From Acanthopleura granulata (taxonomy: Eukaryota; Mollusca; Polyplacophora; Chitonida; Chitonidae), in contig JABBOT010000014.1 of the NCBI GenBank assembly GCA_016165875.1, positions 15,482,931-15,546,930 of the forward strand: DNA of 64,000 bases, read 5' to 3'. The translations under genes and the position numbers were made by a program. Position 1 is the first letter of the stretch, and the number at the start of each line of letters is the position of its first letter. Below are positions 1-11,100 of the stretch, in pieces. Below the pieces are notes generated by a model. The model was not told the DNA's origin. It was given only the letters and a program-made list of their open reading frames with translations, and did not search any database.

Positions 1-84
1 AACACACCTCCCCTCACATTGCTGTAACCGATGTAAATCAGCACTTTGATGTGTTAACACAATGTTAGTGTAAGGTTTCTGAAC

Positions 85-715
85 TGATACACCACACGGT
101 CTGGTGTATTATCACACTATCACAGTGCTAGCTATTGTGTGTTATACACCTGACGGTCTGGTGTGTTATCACACTATTACAGTGAGAGGTACTTGTTCGC
201 TATACACCAGACGGTCTGATGTATTATAACGCTATTATGCTGTCAGCTACTTTTCTATTATGCACCAGACCGCCTGATGTATTTTCACACTATTATAATG
301 CTAGTTATTTGTGCGTGATATACCAGGTGGTCTGGTGTGTTATTACACTATTATAGTGCCAGTTACTTGTGTGTTATACACCGACGGTCTGATGTATAAC
401 ACACCATTATAGTACCAGCTAATTACCTGATATACACCAGAAGGTCTGGTGTATTATCACACTATTATAGTCCTAGCTATTTGTTGTAAATCAGACGGTC
501 TTGTGGATTCTCACACTGTTATAGTGCTAGCCATTTGTTGTAAATCAGACGGTCTGGTGTATTATCACACTATTATAGTCCTAGCTATTTCTTGTAAATC
601 AGGCGGTCTGGTATGTTGTCACACTATTATAGTTCTAGCTATGTGTAGTAAATCAGAATGTCTGGTGTATTATCACACTATTATACTGCTAGCTATTTGT
701 CTGTTTTAAACGGCA
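85..715. repeat. Minisatellite of ~54-58 bp units with palindromic core
   Basis: Eleven consecutive units, each carrying a near-palindrome of the form ACACCAGACGGTCTGGTGT and a second small palindrome CACTATTATAGTG. The GGTCTG anchor recurs near 98, 155, 213, 271, 329, 386, 443, 497, 551, 605 and 659. Spacing is therefore 57-58 bp in the first seven units and exactly 54 bp in the rest. Because 54 is a multiple of three, the right part stays open on the plus strand (449-709) and would give an 18-residue repeating peptide. I read that frame as a by-product of the repeat, not a gene. The array may begin before the window; bases 1-84 are only weakly similar. Confidence 0.85.
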
Positions 716-2135
716 AGTATGGCGAGTATGGAGTATGACTCCACCTTTGGATAAAGAAAACCACTTGATCTATTTGTTAGTGTCACGAGCACAGCTGAGC
801 TTCAAGGTCCGACTCTTATTTAAACTAGAAACAGAATGGATTCAAACTTTGTAACACTAGGTGTTAAGTCATCATAAATATCTTCTTGTTCTACGAGATT
901 TGTCTTCACCATCGCGATAATGCAGGATGGACACGTTGTGAAGTGAGCAATTGCTTGTGATATGCAATGGCTCTGCCGTACATGGGCATTAGTAAACGAC
1001 CGAACAATCAGTGGTTTTAATGTGTGGCTGGACTGAAATTGCATTAACAGCTTTAGGAATATCCTCCTGAAATACATTGATAAATTCACTTTATTATCAG
1101 TCTCTCTTTTGCTAATACTCATTTTGTGTTTATTGAAAAAGAAATAAACAAGTAATGATTCGGGTCTGTATGGCCAGCTTGCCTGTTGCTAAGACGTGCA
1201 CGTGACTAGCAACAGGTTGTCACGTTATACCTAGCGGCACGCGCGGGCGTTCTTCTTATGCTGATGAGGCCCGCTTCTTTTGAAGTGGCAGGAGCCGGTT
1301 CGACCTGAATACAGGCGTACCGAACGCCCACTCGACAAAAAGGGCAGCCCAGGTAGGAAAACAACCCGGTGCTCCTGCCCCTATAGGTGTGTCAGAGACG
1401 AGTAAACAGAGCGCGGCAGTAAAATGGCCGCTCAGCACTTGAGGCCGTCATAAATTCTCAATTCCTGAGCGACAGCAACTCAGACACATGAAATGACTAA
1501 TGCGTTGGAGACCCTCATTCTTACCTGGATTTAAATGATCGACGAAGTGGTTTTACTCGATGTGAGCCCACAAGACACCGCCACTCTTCACATTTCTGCT
1601 AGAGCACTCAGGTGCTGTGAATAAGCCCATTCAAATAGACGTGGAGAATTACTAGCTCAGTCCGAAACCGCACTTCAGAAGTAAAGGCGTTGATAGAACT
1701 CTGGGGGTACATTGACAGGTATATAAATTACCGACAAGGTGGAGCGAGGCGGGGCAAGACAAAAGGGGTGAATTGATAACGCGTAAAGAAACAAAAATCC
1801 CGAGGAGGTCTGTTGTGTGAATGATAAATACCGTACAGACTAAAAGGTATTCCCTTTCTCCACCCTGTAATATATATATATATATATATACATTAGAGGG
1901 TGGTAAGTGGATGAATGTGTTTAATATCTGGGCATGTGGCACGATTATCCAAGTTTATATCAAGGGGAAAATAAAGTAGATTTTTCAAAAAAATTCTTTT
2001 AGGAAAACTTAAATTATGGATTTTTCTTTCACGTCAGCTATTTTGAATATAACACTCTCTTTGGTTTATGTATGGTGTGAAACATATTATTGTATATTAT
2101 GTGTATGATTATGGTTATTATGATTAGATTATGGT
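716..2135. other. Non-coding stretch with an inverted-repeat cluster and a (TA)n run
   Basis: No gene recognised. Short open frames here have no protein-like features. A GC-richer patch at 1230-1440 contains interleaved inverted repeats (see findings). A (TA)n run lies at 1870-1890. The rest is ordinary AT-rich DNA. Confidence 0.5.
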
Positions 2136-2139
2136 GTAT

Positions 2140-2465
2140 TATTAGTTTTGTCTTTGGTGTATGTATGCATGAGTTTTACGTAATACTGAAGAATGTTTCA
2201 GTTATATGACGACCAGGAGCCCTTAAAATGTATATATGACGTGTCGTCTTGAGTCCATGCCGCCAGAGTGCTTCCTCCACTGGAAAATCGTGCGGAAAAC
2301 ACCAGGCATGACACCCTACATACTGACACCGGGCCCACCAGATCTGTTTCTTTGCTTTAACCTCCTAGTACTTGGTGTCAAGCGACGAAGCGATATGTAC
2401 CATTTCAAAAGCGTTTGGTATGGCCCGACCCCGGATTAATTCTGCATCTCCCAATCCCGACCGCT
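2140..2465 (-). mobile_element. SINE-B copy, diverged
   Basis: Matches the copy at 36740-37075 along its length. Shared blocks are the tail (ttacgtaatactgaagaa, then cagttatatgacg), tactgacaccgggcc, and the block around tttggtatggcccgacccc. The tRNA-like head is on the right, so the element reads right to left. The head is degraded and its box B equivalent (2430-2455) is poor, so the copy is old. Confidence 0.6.
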
Positions 2466-3715
2466 TGTCTTGTTGTGGTTACTTCTCATACATTATTTCA
2501 GAACTATTCCCTGGGGGAACTGGTGCTGTTCTCGTCATATCAGAAAAAAAGACTTCAGTATTTGTCGTAAGTTAAAAAAAATTCATAATAATATTCATTT
2601 CACATTTCATTTTGGTAACCATGACAACAGGGTAGACTATTATAGTTTATATTGTTGATGAGTATTATCATAAAGTGTTCTGTTACCTGTAGGTTTGTAT
2701 CAGTAACAATAGAATAGCGGGCACATAACAGACACATCGATTGCAAGCCACCTTCACTTTGCCAACACACTGAGAGCACGTGAGCTTCACGGTTAGCCCA
2801 ACAGGGGGGCGCTACCACGGAGCGCCATCTGTGACAACAAGCATCCGTCCGCAGGTCTACAGCACGACATGCATACTAAATCAAAAGCGCATCAAACAAG
2901 TCAAGTATAACAACGATTGCGCATGCACACGAAAGTAGTGTCCCAGCCTAGCGAACAAGGACGACCACCTGTTGCCGGTCAATCGATATATACTTGTATA
3001 TGATAGATCTATTTGGAGGCAGCATCAGGGCAACTGATCGGGTTTTGACTATGCTTGTAACAGGGCCGTCCTCTTGAGGCGAGTGTATAAACACCCATGT
3101 ATTGCCATCAAACAACACGTCCTTGTATCTGTGCATATAAATATTATTCTGGACAACCTGTTTCCAGCATACCGGTTAGCTTTGAATGCAAAAACAGACA
3201 TGTTTTTTTTTTTTGCTTGTTTTCTTTTTTTTGTATAATGATAAACTTGCTTATAAGCATCGAGTGGATAAGATGAGATATGTGATTTTAAGTTTATGTT
3301 GAAAGGAGCCAAACTAGTAAAACAGTACAAATTTTGGCCTGGCTAGGCGGTGTGTGTGGTGGCGATATGGATGCACGAATATTATATACACAAAACATTT
3401 CATGCAGCAGATACTGAGGTTGTTATGCTTATTTATGTGTCCCGTATTTTTATGAATGTATAAAGAGGTAATAGACAGAAAACGACAACCACTGTCGCAA
3501 CTGCAACTGCGAACAAGAGTTAAGGTGAACACAGTATAAGCCCGAACAAATACATTCGTTTGAAAGGTATAAATAAATACCATCAGCATTGTGATAAGTA
3601 TAAACTGTGAGGGAAAGTACTTCATGGGTTTTGATGAAAAGTGTATAAAACAATGAGTTTGGAAAGAAGTGGTTTCAAAAATATGTGCATTTGAATAACA
3701 GTTCTCTTACTGTTA
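2466..3715. other. Non-coding stretch, nothing recognised
   Basis: AT-rich sequence with T-runs near 3202-3230. Open frames under about 100 codons on the minus strand show no recognisable domain and several lack an ATG. I see no repeat shared with the rest of the window. Confidence 0.5.
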
Positions 3716-3724
3716 CAAGGTCTT

Positions 3725-5100
3725 GGGTGGGGGACCAGTTATAATGACAGCCACGGAAGTATATACAGTCACCTCTGTATCTATGTATCCGACAGAAAAT
3801 GATCATTTGTGTACATACGTATCATCCAAATATACCACAAGAAATCCTAACCATTTTTAAAGTACTTTCTGCATGATGATGGCAATCTAGTTACAATGGA
3901 AACAGTGAAAATCAACAAGGACGAGTCTCAACACGTCGCCAATATTTAAAATTGGATATGGAAATCAGTTGGAGTTGCAACCCGGGACACATCATCACCT
4001 CAAGTCATATCTATTAATGTAGCATATATTGGGAAAATATTGATCTACTTGCCATGGCTATCACAGAAAGGGAACAAATGCGAGCTGCGACTCATACTTA
4101 CATCTGTATCTATGGATCCACTAAATATTAAAAAAATTAAAACTGTACCTGAAAAGCAATTAGAGTTGTAGCCCGGATACAGCATGTATAGAGAAAATGG
4201 TGAGCTGAATACCATGGCTAAATACCACAGAAGTCGACAAAAGAGAGTTGGAACACATGAGCACATCTGCATTCATGTATGAACCAAAAATTAAAACTGC
4301 AAATGGAAAGCAGTTCGAGTTGTAGACCGGACAAGAAATCATACCTTTTTACATAGTATATGTAGTGATAATGGCAATTTGGTTACCATGGCAACCGTGA
4401 AAATGGCCACATATGGGTCGCAACACATCGTCTCATCTATATCTAAGTATCCAGCAAAAATCAAACTTGAATATGAAAAACAATTTCAGTCGGATACTAA
4501 AGTCGGAGTCCGGATACTAAATCACGTGTATTTAAAAAGTATATGTAGGGAAAATGATATCTTGTAATCATGGCAACCACAGAAATGGAGACGTGAGTCG
4601 CAATACATCATCACACCTGTATGTATGTATCCACCAAAACTAAAAAATGTATGTGGAAAACTATTTCAGATACAGCCCGGACATGAAGTCATATATATTT
4701 ACGCAGTATATGCAGAGAAAATGGCGATCTTGTTACCAAGGTAACTGCGGAAATGAACAAGTGTAAGTTGCGACATATCACCACACCTGCATCTATGTAT
4801 TCACCAAAAATGAAAAGCATACGTGGAAAACTGTTCGAGATATAGCCCGGACACCAAATCATATGCATTTAAGCAGCATATACAGGGGAAAAGGCGGTGT
4901 GGTTACCAAGGCAACCGCGGAAGTGGACAAATGTAATTCGTGACACATCATCATATCTGTATCTTTGTATCCGCCTGTAATTAAAACTGTACGTGGACAA
5001 GAATTCGGGACATAGCCAAGATGCGAATACGGGCGGACAGACGGACAGAATCGCTATACCATTATACCATTACGACGGCCATTACTGGTGGGTGCATAAA
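3725..5100 (+). mobile_element. Pearl-like (Helentron-associated, non-autonomous) element with ~165-bp core repeats
   Basis: Seven diverged direct repeats of about 160-185 bp, anchored on a GTTACCATGGCAACC-like block. Anchors lie near 3889, 4050, 4210, 4381, 4566, 4732 and 4900. Other shared blocks are tatctatgtatcc, tgtacgtggaaaac and tagcccggac. The last unit is followed by a short ACGG/ACAG-type microsatellite (5028-5048), then taccattataccatt. Core repeats followed by an ACGG-type microsatellite is the layout described for bivalve pearl elements, now viewed as non-autonomous Helentron derivatives. The family call rests on architecture; the true ends are not resolved. No protein is encoded. 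Confidence 0.6.
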
Positions 5101-6985
5101 AAGCAGAAAGTTCTTCATTGTTCTTCCCATTGTTACCGTCATGTCGCGGCGACACCAGGGCCACGTCCATGTCGCCGAACTAAAAATGAACTTTTCCATT
5201 TATTTCTGACGCGGGCATTGGGGAGAGTAGGCACCATCATGTATAGTGGCAGTTATAATTGTGGTTGTCGCCCGCATTGGTGACGGGCCTTCGATTCGCC
5301 GTAAGCACATCTTATCTGTTTCAGAGTTAAAGCCTATTAATGCTCATGGAAGTACATAGCGCGTACACGTGTCGGTGAACAAATCCTCCAGAACTTCAAA
5401 GAATTTTCTGTGATCGGTTCAAACCGTATTACACTTATATAGTGACATATGCCATTGCTTTTACGTCAGGGACACAAGGCAACATTTTTCTCAGTCAAGT
5501 GAATTATTTTCTGTATGTCAAAATCAGATTTTATGAAGCCTGAAACACAGTAGATGGTTTGTCAGAATAAAGTGGAGGTATTTAAGTTGAAACTATTTAG
5601 CCACTTACGCGAATAGTTACAATAAAATTCAGGTTACTGTTTATAAATGTATTTAAGTCTAAACCTGTGAGGTCTAACAAATAATCCTGGCTGCAGTTGT
5701 ATAAATGAAGTATCTTTGAGTATGGCGTAAAAAATCAGTGAAAATAATAAGGAAATATATAAATAGGCATCATTAGTCCAGAAATGGTATAGATGATATT
5801 TTCTGTTTGCACTGTTCGTAAATACAGATGCAATACATACGTGTAGAGCGAGTTATAAATGGAGAAACTTTAAATGTGTTTTTTCCTGCCCGTTATATCC
5901 ACATTACATTTTAAAATAGATCTAGTATTTTTTCTGCGTGAATGGGTGTATAAAAACGTCGGTAACTTGGAAGCTCCTGTCTTTGTTTAAAGCATATATT
6001 TTTTAAATCCGTTTACGGTTAGGGTTTTCTGGTGTACCGAAGCGTAAGGGTGACACGGCGGTTTTTTGGGAACGTGAGGACAATTGAAAAAAGTCTTTGT
6101 GTTCACAAAACTCGGTTTCATTTGCTTTTTATTTAATGTCAAGTTGGCCACGGCTATACCCTCAAGATATTAAATTTCCACAAAGGTGGCGCTATTTACC
6201 AAGAGTTTTATCCAAACCCTTTTTGGTTACATACGAAATCGACCCGAGTGCATCGAGACGGAGCTCACGTGAAAGCTCGCGATCACGTGGCTTCACTCGA
6301 CGCGTGCACAAACAGTGGGAGGGCGCGTGCGCTCGAGACATTCTACCACGGAGGAGGATTGATTTTGCACTTGAATTATTGCTGAATTACCGCTTCAATA
6401 TCTTAAGCAAGATGAGACGTTTCCGAGGACTACGGGATTAGCTTTTGTTTGTTCTACCCTTCTACAGATCAGTTTTTAACCAGTAAAATACAGCTGGACT
6501 CTAGCCAGTGTGATGGTGGGTTGGCAGACGAGATGCTGGTTACAGCTTGGTAGAAAAATGAAGAAAAAGACCGTCGTAGTTTGAGTTTGGGACGTGCTTC
6601 TTTTCATATGTTCCATTCAGATAAAAGTAACACTGACACTTCTCAGGAAGTAAATGTATACTCATGATTTAATCAATAAAATATATAGAATGTGGTTGAC
6701 AGTGTGCATGCAAATTCCAAAATGTAGCCCAACCAAGTACCATTTGAAAATCTAAGGCAACATTGGTGTCAAGCAAATACAGCATGATGTGTTTTGATGA
6801 CTACCATACATGGCGCGTCGAAATCAACCTTCATCTTATTATTTGTGAAATGTGATAACAACAACGCATATTGAGTAATACTAGGTCCGCGAGGTCTGAA
6901 AAATAGCAATTAATAGCTAATTTTAATTTTTACCTAATTCTGCTAGGGTGGGGTGTAATAAATTGTAGGTAATATCATTGTACTT
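5101..6985. other. Non-coding stretch with a SINE tail fragment and a CpG-dense patch
   Basis: A degraded SINE-A 3' tail reads on the plus strand at about 5697-5762 (gaagtatctttgagtatggcgtaaaaa and AT-rich tail, written here in part). A CpG-dense patch at 6235-6420 has two CACGTG E-boxes (near 6267 and 6293) and is open for 114 codons on the plus strand (6097-6441). The translation is arginine/serine-rich with no recognised domain. The patch could be a promoter or 5' exon, but nothing proves it. Confidence 0.4.
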
Positions 6986-6989
6986 TTTA

Positions 6990-7375
6990 AACCTAATTCT
7001 GTTTAAGCCAAGGTGCAAGAGGTGGTATAGGTTGCTGCTTGTAATACATTTACATAAATAGAAAAATAAAATTCTTACTCACGTAAATTGTCAAGCGGTT
7101 GGAGTTCACATCTTATGATTGGCCATTTTCGAACCATAACACTGAAGTCGCTGCTCTGGTTTTACTCCCTATACCGTTGTCTTTTATATTATTCCTGCAT
7201 AAAGCGGGGTTGTACTGGTGGAATAAGCATCCCCGAGTTCTGGTCCTTTTACACTGTTTTCATTTTCATCATGACTGGCGCGCAACGCTCGACCTTGGGC
7301 TATACCTTTTCAACGTGGGTTTGATCACAGGCATTCATTCAACTTGTGAATCAAATTCATTAACAGCGAACAATA
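6990..7375 (+). repeat. Repeat D copy (unclassified interspersed repeat)
   Basis: Shares blocks with the copies at 8568, 26200 and 56720: acctaattctgtttaagcc, a diverged version of the 'accatttgccaactatcac' block, gtcgctgctctggttttac and tcttttatattattcc. Its right part (accttgggc ... cacaggcattcattcaac ... gtgaatcaaattc) matches 8820-8900. No coding capacity recognised; the transposition class is unknown. Confidence 0.6.
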
Positions 7376-8567
7376 AACTGACGCGAAGAAATGAACAAGA
7401 ATTGTGCGTATATTTTTACATGTAAATTGTTACAAAACTAATATGTATCCCGTGATTTGAGTACATATAGGTAGTGTTTCCCAGAGGCTCACACATTTTA
7501 CGGAAGACAAGTTAATATAGGGTGTAGAGGAAGATTTTTGTTTCCTTTCTACTGTGCTTGATCACGTTTCGTGTCCGATAATATGCAAAAAGTTATAAAG
7601 ATATTAGAGCTCAGGCGACAGGGGCGATTTGATGAAAGGATAAGATTGAAAATATCAATAGTACTCCAGTGCCTTGTTTGGAAAGCTCATATTAATGTAT
7701 ACTCTCTTTGGACGCATTTTATACTACCCAGTAGTATTTTCTGCATCCTGTACAGCCAACCCCAAATCAATTTTCCAAATGAAATTACATTTAGACCGAG
7801 AGACTATTATTATCCTGTACAATGAAAACAAAAGGTTGTATTTAATGGTGAAATTACTACTTGTTATTTCAATGCAAGTGTTATATGCTGCCTCACTGGA
7901 ACACCATGCTGGAGACACCAGCCAAGACATTCCGGCCGACTACAATATGTGACAGTAGGCCCACCAGTATACTTGACCTATCACCTTATGTTTTAGCAAA
8001 GACTGAATAAGGCACACTTACTTCCAAGTCTAGGTACTCTGAACCATTAGGAGAGCTTAAGAGACTATGAGGTTTTCCATGCAATAAAGGGAATCTCCGG
8101 CCGATCGATCTGCATCACACATTTGTATCATAGCCATCATGGCTTCCAGTGTCTTCCCAACATGACCTACTTCATTAACTATCCATCTTTTAATGTCTGG
8201 CATTTTCTGTTTTTCTTTTAGTGATCTCCCAAGCAAATTTCTGGTCCAGAATTCACGGTTAACATCCCGTGGTATTGATTCTCTTCACCGTATTCGCCGG
8301 TCACCACGCTCAGACGAAATATTGCCCATGTAACAGCTGGGAGCTTCATGAAAACTCGCTGAAAATTATGACAGTTTACCCTTTTCTGGTTTGGATCGAA
8401 AGATAAATCCTGGGTGGAACAGATTTGCTAAGTGGTATCTTGACAGTGGTTCTGAGCTCTTGGTTTTCTATGTGGAGAAGTGTTTCTGTTGTTGTTATTG
8501 TTCTTTTTGTTGTTGGAGGTGACATTTGCATCCTTTTCATGTTTTAATGCAATATGTCTATTAAATG
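7376..8567. other. Non-coding stretch, nothing recognised
   Basis: AT-rich DNA between two repeat D copies. Open frames are short and without recognisable features. Confidence 0.5.
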
Positions 8568-8906
8568 TGATGCGTGACCATTTGCCAACTATCACATTGT
8601 CGTCTCTGCTCTGCACAGCCCTACACTCTATGCCATAGTCTTTTATATTCTCCTCATTTTTTGATATGCATATTTTCCGCTCTACCTGTTATCAGAGCAT
8701 CACTATACAGACCCATATTACACCCTGTACTTCCTCCTACATACAACGTTGGGCGTCAACGCGTCTAAATTCACAGACACACTAGTCAGAACATACTGAC
8801 ATCACGCCCCGCGTCACAATATCCAACCTTGGGCGACGTCATTTCAGCGTAGGGGTTGTCACAGGTGTTTATCAAACGTGAATCAAATTCGTCAGGACAG
8901 TCGACT
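8568..8906 (+). repeat. Repeat D copy
   Basis: Contains cgtgaccatttgccaactat, the gtcgtctctgctctg block and tagtcttttatattctcc. It ends with the block cacaggtgtttatcaaacg / gtgaatcaaattcgt, which it shares with the copy ending near 7375. Confidence 0.65.
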
Positions 8907-9785
8907 GTAAAGTCAAGGGAATAAATAAGTAAAAGACATTGCACAGTAAAGGTTGAATGTTTGAATATTGTTCGAGGGAGAGGTGAAAATGATAACAACG
9001 TTTGTGCAACATTCTATTTATTAATTCTATTTTAACAGTATTGTAATTTTTTTTGTATATAAAGAAAATTAAATACCAGAATTTTTTCAGCTCTGGGCCT
9101 TTCGAAGACATGTCTATGCTAAGACGTAGTATACATGACGTCTTGCATGACCTTGTGTCTTCTTGCATGGCGAGAAATGTTAAAATTTACTTGTATTATG
9201 ATGTCAAGCCGTTGAGCTCAGATTCGAACGTGATAAAACAAAATGTATCTTTTTTGTGACTTCATGGCATCTGGATGTGAAAATCAGTACGAAATGACAA
9301 GAGTGATAGGTTTGTTTCAGTTTTAACAGTGAAGGAAATCCTGGTATTTCAATGAAGTATCAATAATAAAATACAACACGGAGCATATAAATAAATTTAT
9401 ACGAAGAACTGGTAAGGAATTTAAGAAACCAGTAAACAAAAACTGATTTCTTGCAAACATGCCTCACCCCTCAGTTTTCAGTGGAAGATTGGTGTTTCCA
9501 AGAGGCTCGCGCTGTTGTAGATCATTTACTTGTCGAATTAATATTCCAAAATTTTAAAGTAATAATAGTACAATAGAAGTAATGATTTTTATCTAGTGAT
9601 TGTTGTTCGCTTTGCCTCAGTGATTGTGGGAGAGTTGAAATTTTAGAACAAGGCGCCGACGAGCAACAATGCCTAGATAAAAGCAGCGGCCCTGCCACAA
9701 GAAGAAACCGTACGGCGTATAAAACCTGATCATATATACATGCATAAAATTCTCGAGCATGCGTTGAATAACAATCACATTAAAA
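8907..9785. other. Non-coding stretch, nothing recognised
   Basis: AT-rich sequence without recognised repeat or gene. Confidence 0.5.
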
Positions 9786-9789
9786 CATG

Positions 9790-9892
9790 AATACCTAAAA
9801 TTAAAAGTTAGTTTTGAGCTGGACTTGAGCTCATCGCAGTAGTGTGGATTTTGCTCTACACAAGTGCTAACCACCTCAGCCATGGACGCCCC
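9790..9892 (-). mobile_element. tRNA-derived SINE head fragment
   Basis: Read on the minus strand it begins ggggcgtccatggctgaggt, followed by ggttagc and ~55 nt later gagctcaagtccagctc. These resemble a tRNA box A and a degenerate box B, and the latter equals the SINE-A box B region. No SINE core or tail follows, so this is a truncated head. Confidence 0.5.
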
Positions 9893-10865
9893 TTCCGTTG
9901 GGAAATGTTGAATGTGCGCTCAATATATACATGACCGTATTCAAATGCAGGATCATTCGATCTGTCATGAAAATAAGTAACCTTAGGTTACTATTCACGG
10001 GGAATCCTTGTATGGGGAATTAATTAAGATGGCCATTTTAAATGATCAGATCCCCGTCTGAACGAAGGGATAAGGGCCAGTCGTGTATAACCCCATGCTA
10101 TCGCATACTTACAATGCTATTCAGTTTTTAGGCGAATCAGCTAGGCATATAGATTTCAATGAATAAATATTTCGGGAATATTTCTTGTGTATAATTACTG
10201 ACATGTAATGGTGATGACAAATAATCATCCAGAGGCGGGCTTGAATCCATCGCGTCAACGTATATATCACTCTGCTTTTATTCGGTTAAATCTTTTTTTG
10301 TTGAGAATGGGTGACTGTTCACCGAAATGGACAGAGGTTACTGATTTAACACGGCGTGCGCAGGACGACTGGCGTGGGCATGCGCGGTGATAATTCACAG
10401 ACACACGCTGCTCAATAAATCTTCCGTCGCACATAGACGAGATTGTAACCCGATACGCTTTGCATAAATTCTGGCCAAGTTGCCGTTTTGTTCTGCAACA
10501 AGTGCCTATGTCCAAGTCTGGCCGCACGACAGACGTCACGGCAGCCAAACTACGAACGTGCGTGTGGCCCTTTCCGTCGTCTCTTGCCACAGCCATGGGA
10601 AATCAATTGCCCACTGATACAGCCTTTTTTGAATGGCAGAAAATGGCAGACATTGGGAATAAGAAGAGAAGGATTTCTTTCGCACAATGAAAAACCATAC
10701 AGCCATACAGCATGATACAACTTGCAATAATCGTACAAATGTGGGCGAATATCAAATTGGTAGGCTACAAAACTTGTCAGGAATGCCAACGATATATATA
10801 TTAGGCAATGAAACTTTGTATTCTGACAGAAGGACAATATAAAAAGAAAAGAAAACAACACCACA
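9893..10865. other. Non-coding stretch with a CpG-rich, promoter-like patch
   Basis: At 10345-10600 CpG dinucleotides are frequent. The patch has GCGCA/GCATGCGC-type motifs (10356-10388) resembling NRF-1 sites and gacgtcacg (near 10532), resembling a CRE half site. Frames are open on both strands but none is recognisable. It could be the promoter of an unseen gene. Confidence 0.35.
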
Positions 10866-10867
10866 GA

Positions 10868-11100
10868 CGGTAAAACCAGAGTAGCGACGACAGTTGTTAT
10901 AGTTGGCAAATGGTCTCACGTCACCAGTGAAATCACCTAATCCTCAGTTAGGATTTTATTCTAACTGTCCATGTAAGCGATTAAGAAGTGATAATTTACG
11001 AGACCCTTAGCACTATAGCTTAAGCAGAATCACGTAAAAAGTTGCGGTGATGTTAAATGTAGTATACTAGACGTCACCGGTCCAGAGTTATTCAAAATAC
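10868..11100 (-). repeat. Repeat D copy
   Basis: Reverse complement of the other copies: accagagtagcgacgacag, gttggcaaatgg, cctcagttaggattttattc, and the gcttaagcagaat and gatgttaaatg blocks. Confidence 0.6.

Noticed and set aside
449..709. 86-codon repetitive frame as a real repeat protein
   Set aside because: It follows directly from the 54-bp period of the minisatellite; no start context, splice signals or homologue.
85..715. CRISPR array
   Set aside because: The repeats are contiguous units of 54-58 bp without unique spacers, in a eukaryotic context.
1256..1300. ctgatgag at 1261-1268 as a hammerhead ribozyme core
   Set aside because: No GAAA segment and no matching stems II and III follow at the needed positions on either strand.
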